Below, piece after piece: positions 12,195-22,439 of a stretch of DNA of 64,000 bases. Positions within the stretch are counted from its first letter, which is position 1. Each line of letters starts with the position of its first letter. A model generated the notes under the pieces. The model ran no database searches and had not been told where the DNA came from. It was given only the letters and a program-made list of their open reading frames with translations. The stretch covers positions 15,999,006 through 16,063,005 of the forward strand of contig NC_087063.1 of the NCBI RefSeq assembly GCF_963678635.1, given 5' to 3'. Made by a program: the position numbers and the translations under genes. This DNA is from Symsagittifera roscoffensis. Taxonomy: Eukaryota > Xenacoelomorpha > Acoela > Convolutidae.

Positions 12195-12410
12195 TTTCTC
12201 GGAAAACGTACTAAACGCAAGAGCTTGACTTCCGCACCAGCAACTCAATCCCAGGAAAATTGCCCCTTTTTTGAAATTCTGGGTAGGGACAAGGTGCTTT
12301 TAAACCCTTTAGCTTTGCGTTTTTGCTCCAACAATTCAGAAAAAATTGAACACAGCGATCGTGCTCTAAGTTTAAGCTCAAGAAAGATTTTAAATATGAA
12401 TAGTTTTTAG
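12195..12410 (+). CDS. Possible 3'-terminal exon, copy 1
   Basis: A strong polypyrimidine tract and acceptor (…TTTTTTTTGCAG, ending 12194) precede 72 open codons ending in TAG. The peptide begins FLGKRTKRKS and ends SSRKILNMNSF. A paralogue at 13091-13222 shares acceptor, start and end, but lacks exactly 84 bp (28 codons) and so stays in frame to the same stop. That preservation, with largely conservative changes, is the only evidence for coding; no family is recognised and no upstream exon can be assigned. A chance in-frame deletion (one in three) remains quite possible. Confidence 0.25.
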   Translation, partial: FLGKRTKRKSLTSAPATQSQENCPFFEILGRDKVLLNPLALRFCSNNSEKIEHSDRALSLSSRKILNMNSF

Positions 12411-13090
12411 TTTTTTGGCATTAGTGGAGTTTTCTTTTTAATTTTTTAACGACTGAAAATTTTTGGAAAATCACAACAGTTTTAGTCAAAGAACGTTTAA
12501 TTAACTGCATAATTATAACAGTTCAGCATGAAAAGCAGATGTCCGAAACGTGATCAAGAATTTAAAAAAAGAAGCGATATGAACCCACTTTCGCAATTGC
12601 AAGTGCGGTTTAAATAGGACCCAATAATTTGGCTGCTCAATTTGCCCTCCCATTTAAAGACATCCTAATTCAAATGGCTGCGCGCACGCTTAATCATGCC
12701 GCCTGTTCTAGTTGCGAATTTTTGAAATTCCTGAGAGTTGAAATTTTCATCCGGTATAGCAGTGGATCAATTGATCACGAGTAAGTCATTTCGTGCGATG
12801 ACCCGAAAATGCTAAGCGTGTTGAAAATTTGTGTTTTGCTAGCCGATGGAACCGTTTTTTTACTCCCAAAGTGTTTTATCAGCTATTTTCAGTTCAAGTT
12901 AGCGTATGTGGTATTGTACCAGCTTGCATATAAAGCTCCTTCGCAACAAACTCACAAAAACTTACCATTAACTTTGGAAAGTTTTAATGGAGTTAAAACT
13001 AAATTGCTGCGCTGATTTGAAAAAATTTTGTTAGAGTTTGAGCAATTCAATTTTTAACCTAACTTGAATTCTGTTCAGTTTTTTTTGCAG

Positions 13091-13222
13091 GCTCTCGGAA
13101 AACGTACTAAACGCAAGAGCTTGACTTCCGCACCAGCAACTCAATCCCAGGAAAAAAATGAACACAGCGATCGTGCTCTAAGTTTAAGCTCAAGAAAGAT
13201 TTTCAATATGAATGGTTTTTAG
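13091..13222 (+). CDS. Possible 3'-terminal exon, copy 2 (in-frame 84-bp deletion)
   Basis: Paralogue of 12195-12410 within a larger direct repeat (about 12095-12450 against 12990-13330). The acceptor (TTTTTTGCAG, ending 13090) and stop are kept, and 28 internal codons are missing. It reads ALGKRTKRKS… to NMNGF and then TAG in 44 codons. Function is unknown and this may not be a gene. Confidence 0.25.
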   Translation, partial: ALGKRTKRKSLTSAPATQSQEKNEHSDRALSLSSRKIFNMNGF

Positions 13223-13330
13223 TTTTTTGGCATTAGTGGAGTTTTCTTTTTAACTTTTAACGACTGAAAAATTTTGGAAAATCAGGACAATTTTAGTCAA
13301 AGAACGTTTAACTAACTGCGGCTTTTCAAT

Positions 13331-14440
13331 TTCGTTTAAGGGTGGCTGGTTTTTACTTCAAATCGTTCTAACAATCCAAGTAACTGACCAGGTCGTTTCT
13401 ATTCAAATTTATGCGAATTAAGTAGCGCAAAGTTGTCTGATTTTAATTCTCCAAATTTTTTACTGGCTTTTCTCTGTGATGTTTACCGAAGTCCCTTTTG
13501 AAGTAAGTTTTAGTTTCACTTTCGACTGAAACGGTGTTAAGTTAATGAAATAGTTTTAAAATATTGTGTTTTTAAATTGCTAAGGTAACAAAAAAGTAGG
13601 GAGTGAAACTACATGTTGTTGAGTTGTTTAGGGCTTAAAGGTGGGAGCCTCTGGTACATATTTGTGATTAGTATTAAAGATATCAAGAAAAAAAACCAAC
13701 AAAAAAAATCTGCTAAAATTTATGATTTGGTGTTTTCATGATTGATGTGGTTGTATTAACATCATATAATCTTTTAATTTCTACTAAAACGCATTTAAAG
13801 CAGCCAAAAAAGCTGTGCGTTTGTTTCATTATTGCTACTAAACAACACTGTTCAAACTATCAGTTGAAATTGAAATTTAAATTGATAAAAGATATGGGCC
13901 TAGGACATCAAGCCGACCGGACGTCAAGCCGAAAGGTTTCGGGTCAAAGTTTAAACTTTACAAGCACCAAAAATTACTGTTTTTTAATCTGTAAAACGTT
14001 TTTTTTTTCAAAATAATAGGCAAGTTTAGTCTATCATGAGCGTTTTTCATGACAAGGAGTACTTACAATTTGCACCCGCTAATAAAATCTGCCGTTTTTT
14101 GAAATGCAAAACTTTGCAACAAGAAAATTGACTTTGATTGTGTTTTACTTTCCACTTTCCTAGCGATCATTTGGAGGCTTAAGTTTTATTTAATGCAAAT
14201 AACAACTAATTAAATGTCATGAATTTGAAAAATCTTCAAAAATGTTTTCGAATCAACCAGATTTCACAACTTACTGTAAAAACTTTTGGCTTGGAGACCC
14301 TAATTTGACAAATCGGAATGAAGTCCCGTAGACTGGATGTTCGGCAGCCAACAAATTTTATAAAAACGCAAAGGTTCAAATTTTTCCAAATAAAACAAAC
14401 TATTTAAAGCAACTGCTCAAACTCGAAAGCTTGTGAACCA
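13331..14440. other. AT-rich spacer, nothing certain
   Basis: No recognisable gene. About 14340-14440 resembles the sequence that follows the membrane exon at 17310-17430 (shared AAAGCAACTG landmark), so this is probably the eroded remnant of an older copy of the 3.1-kb unit. Confidence 0.45.
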
Positions 14441-15070
14441 AGACATTTTTATTATTTATAAGATCTTTCTAAAGGCAGCTTCGCCACTAAAACGCCTTTT
14501 TTGGCCGCTTTTTTTCAAAATTTTGCCTGCGGCACAGAAAGTTTTGCCAAAACAGGGTCTTTTTAGTGCCTCAAGTGATCTCCCAAAATCAATTCAGTCA
14601 ATTTGAAAAAGGTCGACAAATATTTTTGAAAATCCGCCCCACACATCACGAAAAATCTAGATCCGCCCCCTGTTGACCCCCCTGCTGAAATAGCTATTAA
14701 GTACTAGTTTTCTATTTGAAAGCAACTGTTAAAATTTTTCATGTGCAGTTCGGTAAACAAAAAATTTTCAAAATCAATTGCAGGCTTTGTCATTTTCGTA
14801 ATGCCTATAAACTAAAATGGCTGTAAAGTTGAAGAAAAAATAGCTGTGAATGTGCTGCAATGCAAAACAAGAGTTTAGTCGACTTGGCGAAACCTTTGGG
14901 ATAAAACCAAATACCAGATCTTTCTTTACGAACGGAATATTGATGCTTGTGGTAGCTTTTTTCTATTCCGTCAATTGTTGCCGATCAAAAAAGTTGTTAT
15001 AAGCAAAAAATTTAAATCTCATTGAAGATATCGATTTCCTGACATCAAATGTAAAAAAAAATTCATAATG
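14441..15070. repeat. Eroded older copy of the 3.1-kb duplication unit
   Basis: 14460-14695 resembles 17750-18025: both carry an AAAACGCC…TTTTTGGCC block and end in an AGATCCGC-type motif. About 14695-15065 resembles 18025-18390, with TAAGTACTAGTTTT and GTCGACTTGGCGAAA as landmarks. Divergence is far higher than between the two young copies, so the unit has been duplicated at least twice. Confidence 0.65.
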
Positions 15071-15504
15071 GCAAAGTTTAAAGGGATTTCTTTATGTCTG
15101 GCGAAGTATCCCGCCCAACAAAATATCCTAAGTTCAACTGAGGCTAGCGAATTGATCGTGTTAATTTTCTACGACTCAAATTTGATCTTCAAATTTTTCA
15201 TTTTTCAAAGTTTCCTGACTTTCAATATACTGTTTTCAAAAAACCTAATCGTTATGGATTAAGGGGCAGTTGGGTTTTGCCTTGCTAAATGAGCTTTATT
15301 GTTTGGTATTTTTGTTCAGCCTAACCTTCTACAACAACCCCATATAATTTTTTTGATCTTTGAGGAAAGTGCGAAATATTTATCCTTGGAGTAATTTTTT
15401 TTCAACCAAATTTAGTTTTTTCAACTTTTTAACTAAAGGATTTAAAAAAACTCTTTGAATGCCATTATAATGATATTGTTGTCCTGTGCTCAAAATAAAA
15501 TTAC
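15071..15504. other. AT-rich spacer, nothing recognised
   Basis: An open frame of 64 codons starting at 15068 is hydrophobic but has no splice context or family match. No gene is called. Confidence 0.45.
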
Positions 15505-16043
15505 CTGAGCTCAAATTCTGTAAAGAGATAGAGGTTTGAAAAAAACGAATGTGGCCCATTTGGAATGATTAACGCTTGAAATATTCGTAAGACATGCGTA
15601 AGCGGCGGGTTTATGCGTTCCAAACTTATGTGAGGCAATTCAATTGGTCTTTTTATTAGGACATGAGACGCTAAATACGTTCTCTTGGAGTTTATATTTA
15701 TAAGCGCATGGGGGATGACGAATTGAAGAAAAATATGTAGTAAAAAAAAGTGCGCCAGTTTTTCAGTCGAGCAGTGCTGTTTCATATTAGCTTTAGAATT
15801 TTACAAAAAAATCTGTGACTCTATCGTTGAATTTCGAGAACAATAATTTTTTGTAGCTCATTGTTGAAACTGATTGTGTAGCTCATTATTCGAAATATGG
15901 TTACTGGCAGCTTATGGTTGGAACACAAAGAAAATTTTCTAACTTGACAATTTAACTTGAACTTGTAGCTTTTGGAAATACAGTTTTGTTCACTGATACA
16001 GATCGCATTTCTGGCCCGTTTCATTGGCTTTCTTCTTTGGAAA

Positions 16044-16127
16044 ATGGCTTATCAAAAACTAATTGCTGGTTTTATTGTTGCTGTTTTTCTATGCTCTTTT
16101 ATTTTGCTTTATTACAAGTATGAACAG
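16044..16127 (+). CDS. Membrane-anchor first exon A, copy 1 (putative type II membrane protein)
   Basis: ATG at 16044 starts MAYQKLIAGF…, one strong hydrophobic helix (about residues 6-23), then YYKYEQ and a consensus donor (CAG|GTACGT) at 16128. The reading frame also stays open upstream to 15972. The exon ends in phase 0. Short N-terminal tail, single anchor and immediate splice is typical of Golgi type II glycosyltransferases, where the stem and catalytic domain lie in the next exon. The fucosyltransferase exon at 25561 has a matching phase-0 acceptor, but the link is inferred; RNA evidence is absent. The ATG at 16044 was chosen because it puts few residues before the helix. Confidence 0.5.
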
Positions 16128-16671
16128 GTACGTGGTGCAAGCAAAAACAGAAACCAAAGGAGATTTGGCGAAAAAAGTGTTCAGTATTCTGATTTATTAT
16201 TCTGAAGAACAGCTTGAAACTCAATCAAAAAATTTTTAAGATTTCAAAATTATTTCAAAGAGATTTATTGCAAACATTTAAAAAACTATATATTTTTTTC
16301 GATTGTGACAAAATATTCCCTAGATAAGACTTTGGGGCACTTAATGTAAAAAGTTCCGCATTTTCTTATTTCAGCGATCCGTCGCATAAAAATTGAACTC
16401 ACAGGGCGTTTTACTCGAAACCGTTTAATTTTCTCTAAACCAAAAACTTCGGACCACGTCAACACCCTTCGCCCTTGGCTGCTTCATTCTGTTTTGCCAA
16501 TTTGAGCCAATCAGAAAACAATAGCTTACAAACAAATATACGTTGCTTTCAAAATTATCTACCCTAAATGAGAAATATATACGCTAGAGGTGTTTTTTTG
16601 TTCCTCTCGACTGATTGCGGTCGGTTTTTCCAGCCATTTTTGATAACGGAATTGATGCTAAAAAGATATTT

Positions 16672-16853
16672 ATGAAATTCAACATGCCATATCAGTTGCA
16701 AGTCTGACTTTTCTCGATAAAACCCTTCAAGACTTTTCCTGGATAAATTTCTTTCGTATTTAAATACGAAAGAAATTTATCCAGGAAAAGTCTTGAAGGG
16801 TTTTGTCGAGAAAAGTCTCAGATTTGCAACTTATATGGCATGTTGAATTTCAT
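16672..16853. repeat. Long near-perfect palindrome, copy 1 (about 180 bp)
   Basis: The arms pair from ATGAAATTCAACATGCCATA on the left to its inverse on the right. The centre is TTTAAA at 16759-16764 with no spacer; a 2-nt indel and a few mismatches are in the outer arm. As RNA it would form a very long hairpin; as DNA it could extrude a cruciform. A miniature fold-back transposon or a small-RNA precursor are both possible. It lies between anchor exons A and B. Confidence 0.9.
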
Positions 16854-17062
16854 TAGAAAGTCACAAGAATTTAGAAAGTAACTTTTTAAAAAGAATACGT
16901 TGCTCTAGCAAAATAGTACTCAAGCTAAAAAGGCTTATCAAGCGATAGTGCACAAGGTTTGATGGCATCGAAGGCTTCTAGAAAGCTATTAATTTTCGTT
17001 CACTTGATTTCTGGTAGAAACGTAGATATAACCATTGTTCTTGTTTAGTATACAGTTTTTGT

Positions 17063-17070
17063 ATAAATAC
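17063..17070 (+). promoter_or_regulatory. TATA-box candidate for anchor exon B, copy 1
   Basis: TATAAATA lies 16-33 bases upstream of two initiator-like TCATT motifs (17086-17090 and 17096-17100) and about 110 bases upstream of the ATG at 17180. The spacing fits a TATA/Inr core promoter. The same site is at 20163-20170 in copy 2. Confidence 0.4.
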
Positions 17071-17179
17071 AAGCTGTTAGTTAGTCATTGAGAGTCATTT
17101 TGTTTTCTCATGCTGCTTTTAAAATCTTACGATTGAAAGCAAATTGTTTTGTAATCGCATTATACGTGGCCAGCTGCAA

Positions 17180-17308
17180 ATGAAACCTTTTTTTAACTAT
17201 ATGATGGAATGCAAATGGCGATCTCTTACAAGAGGGACATACCTAAAGTTTGCTGTTGTTCTCATTGTAGCTTTTATTTTTGTCAGTTATTTATATCAGC
17301 AAGCTCAC
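17180..17308 (+). CDS. Membrane-anchor first exon B, copy 1 (putative type II membrane protein)
   Basis: ATG at 17180 gives MKPFFNYMMECKWRSLTRGT, a basic cytoplasmic tail. A hydrophobic helix follows (about residues 22-38), then YQQAH and a perfect donor (CAC|GTAAGT) at 17309, phase 0. A TATA-like promoter sits upstream. The layout matches exon A and the minus-strand exon at 22388-22266: tail, helix, phase-0 donor. It probably anchors a Golgi glycosyltransferase. No catalytic exon follows within the unit, so the partner must be downstream (candidate: 25561) or lost. Confidence 0.55.
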
Positions 17309-17599
17309 GTAAGTTCAAAAAGTTTACACCTAGTTTAACCTATAAGCAACTGTGTAACAACAACCCAAGTTCAATTTTTTTTAAAACAAAACAAGCTATT
17401 TTAAAGCAACTGCGCAGACTTGAAAAACTATGAAATAATTTTTTTTTAAATTGATTATAATGAAATAAAACCCAGTGTTTGGTTTTTGTATGATATCTAG
17501 GATCAGTTAGTTGACTGTTCCGTCAAAAATTTCCACTTCGCACTCTTTGGGTACAAGTGTTGCAATAAATTATTTGACCAACAAGCCAGCCATTGTCGA

Positions 17600-18030
17600 A
17601 ATAACTACTAAGCTGTAGCGATGGGGGGGGGGGCTGGGGGGTTGGAGGCTCTCCTCCCCTCAGGGATTCGACCTCCTGCCGACCCAAAGGGACCCCCCTT
17701 TGTACTATTTTGAGATATCCATTTTTGGCTGACTGACCATATAACTTTTCTAAAGGCGCCTTTGGTGCCAATATATACTAAATTGATGGGGGAGCGCGCG
17801 CCAAAAAAACGCGATTTTTTGGTAGAATTTTTCAAAAAGTGCATAAAAACGCCTTTTTGGCCTGTTTTCTGAAAAAATTGCCAATCTAGAGTCACAAAAA
17901 TTGTCAATCTAGGGTCATTATAGTGATTTGAGAGAGATCAGAAAATCAATTTGGTCGACTTAAAAAAAGATCCAGAAAAATTTCAAAATATCCCTCCCTC
18001 TCGCGAGAAACTAGATCCGCGCCTGCTAGT
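17600..18030. repeat. G-rich dispersed repeat (copies at 20700-21130 and about 24830-25200)
   Basis: Starts in a poly-G run (GATGGGGGGGGGGGCTGGGGG), then carries GCGCCTTTGGTGCCAATATA and ends near AGATCCGCGCC. A diverged relative lies at 24830-25200 (GCCTTTGGCGCCAATATATA), another at 14460-14695, and fragments lie at 520-600 and 1230-1320. It is a dispersed family of unknown class. Open frames on the minus strand through it (17523-17907) are proline-rich by composition and not credible genes. Confidence 0.7.
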
Positions 18031-19143
18031 AAGTACTAGTTTTGAACTAAGAAAGAATTAAGTTTTTTCAAAAACATTTTGCTAACATCGTCGTTTTATT
18101 AAATGCTTATAGACTACATTGGGCGTAAAGCTCAAAAAAGCTGTGCAAGTGCTGACGCAAAAAAGCAACGCAAACTAAGAATGTTGTCGACTTGGCGAAA
18201 TTTGTGGGATAATAACAAATATCAGATGCTCATTTCCTTATAGTTCCGACTGTCAAAAAAACGGAATATTTAGGCTCTATGCGGATTTTTTTTTATTATT
18301 CAGTCATTTTTTTGCAGATAGGGAAAAAGTTTTTGACAAACAAATTTCTTATTTCAATGAAAATATCGACTTCCTGAAATCAAATGTAAAAAAAAGCAGC
18401 TCCAAATTCTGGGAGTTTGAAAAGTGCCAATTTTGTCAAGTTCTGGACTCAATTTTGCGAGCCTTCTCATAGAGTTATTCGGATGAGGTACACCATCTGT
18501 TCGTCGCGCTATCTTATCTTCGGCAGGATAGATTCGTACAACTTGTTAGTCTAATACCAATACCAATCTTTTTCTTATGTTTCCTAGTCTTAAGAGATTA
18601 AATTCTGAGCTCAAATTCTGTAAAGAGATAGAGGTTTGAAAAAAACGAATGTGGCCCATTTGGAATGATTAACGCTTGAAATATTCGTAAGACATGCGTA
18701 AGCGGCGGGTTTATGCGTTCCAAACTTATGTGAGGCAATTCAATTGGTCTTTTTATTAGGACATGAGACGCTAAATACGTTCTCTTGGAGTTTATATTTA
18801 TAAGCGCATGGGGGATGACGAATTGAAGAAAAATATGTAGTAAAAAAAAGTGCGCCAGTTTTTCAGTCGAGCAGTGCTGTTTCATATTAGCTTTAGAATT
18901 TTACAAAAAAATCTGTGACTCTATCGTTGAATTTCGAGAACAATAATTTTTTGTAGCTCATTGTTGAAACTGATTGTGTAGCTCATTATTCGAAATATGG
19001 TTACTGGCAGCTTATGGTTGGAACACAAAGAAAATTTTCTAACTTGACAATTTAACTTGAACTTGTAGCTTTTGGAAATACAGTTTTGTTCACTGATACA
19101 GATCGCATTTCTGGCCCGTTTCATTGGCTTTCTTCTTTGGAAA

Positions 19144-19227
19144 ATGGCTTATCAAAAACTAATTGCTGGTTTTATTGTTGCTGTTTTTCTATGCTCTTTT
19201 ATTTTGCTTTATTACAAGTATGAACAG
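19144..19227 (+). CDS. Membrane-anchor first exon A, copy 2
   Basis: Identical to 16044-16127, in the second 3.1-kb copy. Donor CAG|GTACGT at 19228, phase 0. This copy is nearer to the catalytic exon at 25561. It could be an alternative first exon of the same gene or belong to a paralogue whose body is missing. Confidence 0.5.
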
Positions 19228-19771
19228 GTACGTGGTGCAAGCAAAAACAGAAACCAAAGGAGATTTGGCGAAAAAAGTGTTCAGTATTCTGATTTATTAT
19301 TCTGAAGAACAGCTTGAAACTCAATCAAAAAATTTTTAAGATTTCAAAATTATTTCAAAGAGATTTATTGCAAACATTTAAAAAACTATATATTTTTTTC
19401 GATTGTGACAAAATATTCCCTAGATAAGACTTTGGGGCACTTAATGTAAAAAGTTCCGCATTTTCTTATTTCAGCGATCCGTCGCATAAAAATTGAACTC
19501 ACAGGGCGTTTTACTCGAAACCGTTTAATTTTCTCTAAACCAAAAACTTCGGACCACGTCAACACCCTTCGCCCTTGGCTGCTTCATTCTGTTTTGCCAA
19601 TTTGAGCCAATCAGAAAACAATAGCTTACAAACAAATATACGTTGCTTTCAAAATTATCTACCCTAAATGAGAAATATATACGCTAGAGGTGTTTTTTTG
19701 TTCCTCTCGACTGATTGCGGTCGGTTTTTCCAGCCATTTTTGATAACGGAATTGATGCTAAAAAGATATTT

Positions 19772-19953
19772 ATGAAATTCAACATGCCATATCAGTTGCA
19801 AGTCTGACTTTTCTCGATAAAACCCTTCAAGACTTTTCCTGGATAAATTTCTTTCGTATTTAAATACGAAAGAAATTTATCCAGGAAAAGTCTTGAAGGG
19901 TTTTGTCGAGAAAAGTCTCAGATTTGCAACTTATATGGCATGTTGAATTTCAT
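19772..19953. repeat. Long near-perfect palindrome, copy 2
   Basis: Identical copy of the palindrome at 16672-16853 within the second 3.1-kb unit. Confidence 0.9.
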
Positions 19954-20162
19954 TAGAAAGTCACAAGAATTTAGAAAGTAACTTTTTAAAAAGAATACGT
20001 TGCTCTAGCAAAATAGTACTCAAGCTAAAAAGGCTTATCAAGCGATAGTGCACAAGGTTTGATGGCATCGAAGGCTTCTAGAAAGCTATTAATTTTCGTT
20101 CACTTGATTTCTGGTAGAAACGTAGATATAACCGTTGTTCTTGTTTAGTATACAGTTTTTGT

Positions 20163-20170
20163 ATAAATAC
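20163..20170 (+). promoter_or_regulatory. TATA-box candidate for anchor exon B, copy 2
   Basis: Same TATAAATA and downstream TCATT motifs as at 17063-17100, in the second tandem copy. Confidence 0.4.
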
Positions 20171-20279
20171 AAGCTGTTAGTTAGTCATTGAGAGTCATTT
20201 TGTTTTCTCATGCTGCTTTTAAAATCTTACGATTGAAAGCAAATTGTTTTGTAATCGCATTATACGTGGCCAGCTGCAA

Positions 20280-20408
20280 ATGAAACCTTTTTTTAACTAT
20301 ATGATGGAATGCAAATGGCGATCTCTTACAAGAGGGACATACCTAAAGTTTGCTGTTGTTCTCATTGTAGCTTTTATTTTTGTCAGTTATTTATATCAGC
20401 AAGCTCAC
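20280..20408 (+). CDS. Membrane-anchor first exon B, copy 2
   Basis: Identical to 17180-17308, with donor CAC|GTAAGT at 20409, phase 0. It is the closest same-strand anchor exon to the fucosyltransferase exon at 25561, which would imply an intron of about 5.15 kb. Confidence 0.55.
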
Positions 20409-21698
20409 GTAAGTTCAAAAAGTTTACACCTAGTTTAACCTATAAGCAACTGTGTAACAACAACCCAAGTTCAATTTTTTTTAAAACAAAACAAGCTATT
20501 TTAAAGCAACTGCGCAGACTTGAAAAACTATGAAATAATTTTTTTTTAAATTGATTATAATGAAATAAAACCCAGTGTTTGGTTTTTGTATGATATCTAG
20601 GATCAGTTAGTTGACTGTTCCGTCAAAAATTTCCACTTCGCACTCTTTGGGTACAAGTGTTGCAATAAATTATTTGACCAACAAGCCAGCCATTGTCGAA
20701 ATAACTACTAAGCTGTAGCGATGGGGGGGGGGGCTGGGGGGTTGGAGGCTCTCCTCCCCTCAGGGATTCGACCTCCTGCCGACCCAAAGGGACCCCCCTT
20801 TGTACTATTTTGAGATATCCATTTTTGGCTGACTGACCATATAACTTTTCTAAAGGCGCCTTTGGTGCCAATATATACTAAATTGATGGGGGAGCGCGCG
20901 CCAAAAAAACGCGATTTTTTGGTAGAATTTTTCAAAAAGTGCATAAAAACGCCTTTTTGGCCTGTTTTCTGAAAAAATTGCCAATCTAGAGTCACAAAAA
21001 TTGTCAATCTAGGGTCATTATAGTGATTTGAGAGAGATCAGAAAATCAATTTGGTCGACTTAAAAAAAGATCCAGAAAAATTTCAAAATATCCCTCCCTC
21101 TCGCGAGAAACTAGATCCGCGCCTGCTAGTAAGTACTAGTTTTGAACTAAGAAAGAATTAAGTTTTTTCAAAAACATTTTGCTAACATCGTCGTTTTATT
21201 AAATGCTTATAGACTACATTGGGCGTAAAGCTCAAAAAAGCTGTGCAAGTGCTGACGCAAAAAAGCAACGCAAACTAAGAATGTTGTCGACTTGGCGAAA
21301 TTTGTGGGATAATAACAAATATCAGATGCTCATTTCCTTATAGTTCCGACTGTCAAAAAAACGGAATATTTAGGCTCTATGCGGATTTTTTTTTATTATT
21401 CAGTCATTTTTTTGCAGATAGGGAAAAAGTTTTTGACAAACAAATTTCTTATTTCAATGAAAATATCGACTTCCTGAAATCAAATGTAAAAAAAAGCAGC
21501 TCCAAATTCTGGGAGTTTGAAAAGTGCCAATTTTGTCAAGTTCTGGACTCAATTTTGCGAGCCTTCTCATAGAGTTATTCGGATGAGGTACACCATCTGT
21601 TCGTCGCGCTATCTTATCTTCGGCAGGATAGATTCGTACAACTTGTTAGTCTAATACCAATACCAATCTTTTTCTTATGTTTCCTAGTCTTAAGAGAT

Positions 21699-22148
21699 CT
21701 AGTTTATACTGGTATTCTCGCGAGGTTAGAAGAGAGAAAGAAGCAACTGATTTCTAATCTGCATTATGTTTTCTCGGGCTGAAACTATGAACAGTTTCAG
21801 CATTACATTTTATCGTATTGCTTTAGTAATGGATCATGATTGATTAGTTCTAATTATTTTAGAGTGATAAATATCAAGTAAATAAATAGTATTTTGAATA
21901 CTTGTTTTGATCTAGTTCCACCCATCCTGGGTCAGTAAATTTTTTATATTAAAAAAGTTTTTCTTGTGAAAATGGATGGAGTATCTTCTAGATTCTTTGA
22001 GGAGACTGTAGACTGATTGTTTTGGCAAAGTACGTGTGGTAAGATTGATTAAAGTTGAAAGATTGTTGTGAATCCAAGAAGATCGTAATAAAGCTGCAGT
22101 GTTAATGAAGTGTCGATTTCGTAAGTTAGAGCGAGGCTACGTGCATTC
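21699..22148. other. Spacer with old homology to the left duplication
   Basis: 21560-21860 resembles 1550-1830 with many differences. Shared landmarks are the TACACCA…CTGT block and TTCTTAT, then ATGGATCATG. No gene is recognised. Confidence 0.45.
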
Positions 22149-22265
22149 TCAACTATTCGTTCGTATTGATTGCATAGCGAGACAAAATTTGACTTTTCTG
22201 AGTGAAGCACCAAGTGACAAGGATACGTATATTCCAGTTGGCCGTTGTTCTTTTTCAATGGATAC

Positions 22266-22388
22266 CTTTGCTGCGACGGCTGCATACAATATATATGTGA
22301 GAGTTGCGATTGCGGCAAGCAAAGCTAATAAATTTGCCATTCCATAGTTGGAGCGTCGCCGAGTTTTCATCTCCCTTTTGATGCTCAA
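22266..22388 (-). CDS. Membrane-anchor first exon C (putative type II membrane protein)
   Basis: On the minus strand, ATG at 22388 gives MSIKREMKTRRRSNYGMANL: a strongly basic tail, followed by a hydrophobic helix (about residues 17-40) ending AAVAAK. A GT donor (AAG|GTATCC) follows at 22265, in phase 0. The architecture matches exons A and B on the other strand, but the sequence is not closely related. The donor is weaker than in A and B. The gene body would lie below 22265 on the minus strand; I see no catalytic exon between there and the 3.1-kb units. Confidence 0.4.
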
Positions 22389-22439
22389 TTGTTTTGCTCA
22401 ATAAAATTTTTGCTTTATGTATATTCAATTTATTCAATC

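Larger units (their letters stand above)
15505..18598. repeat. 3.1-kb tandem duplication, copy 1
   Basis: Direct repeat of 18605-21698 at a constant offset of 3,100. Six bases (TAAATT, 18599-18604) separate the copies. I found one difference by eye (A at 17034, G at 20134). Each copy carries two membrane-anchor exons, a long palindrome, a TATA-like promoter and a G-rich dispersed repeat. The near-identity means a very recent duplication, gene conversion, or a local assembly duplication. Confidence 0.95.
18605..21698. repeat. 3.1-kb tandem duplication, copy 2
   Basis: Second copy of 15505-18598. To its right, 21699-21860 continues the homology that the unit's end shares with 1550-1830 in the left duplication. 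The natural context therefore appears to be copy 2. Confidence 0.95.

Noticed and set aside
12674-12780. Possible exon ending at a perfect GTAAGT donor (12781)
   Set aside because: The peptide is not membrane-like, the exon ends in phase 2 and no compatible acceptor was found; single donor-like sites are expected by chance.
17523-17907. Proline-rich minus-strand frames
   Set aside because: They run through a poly-G-containing dispersed repeat and have no splice or promoter support.
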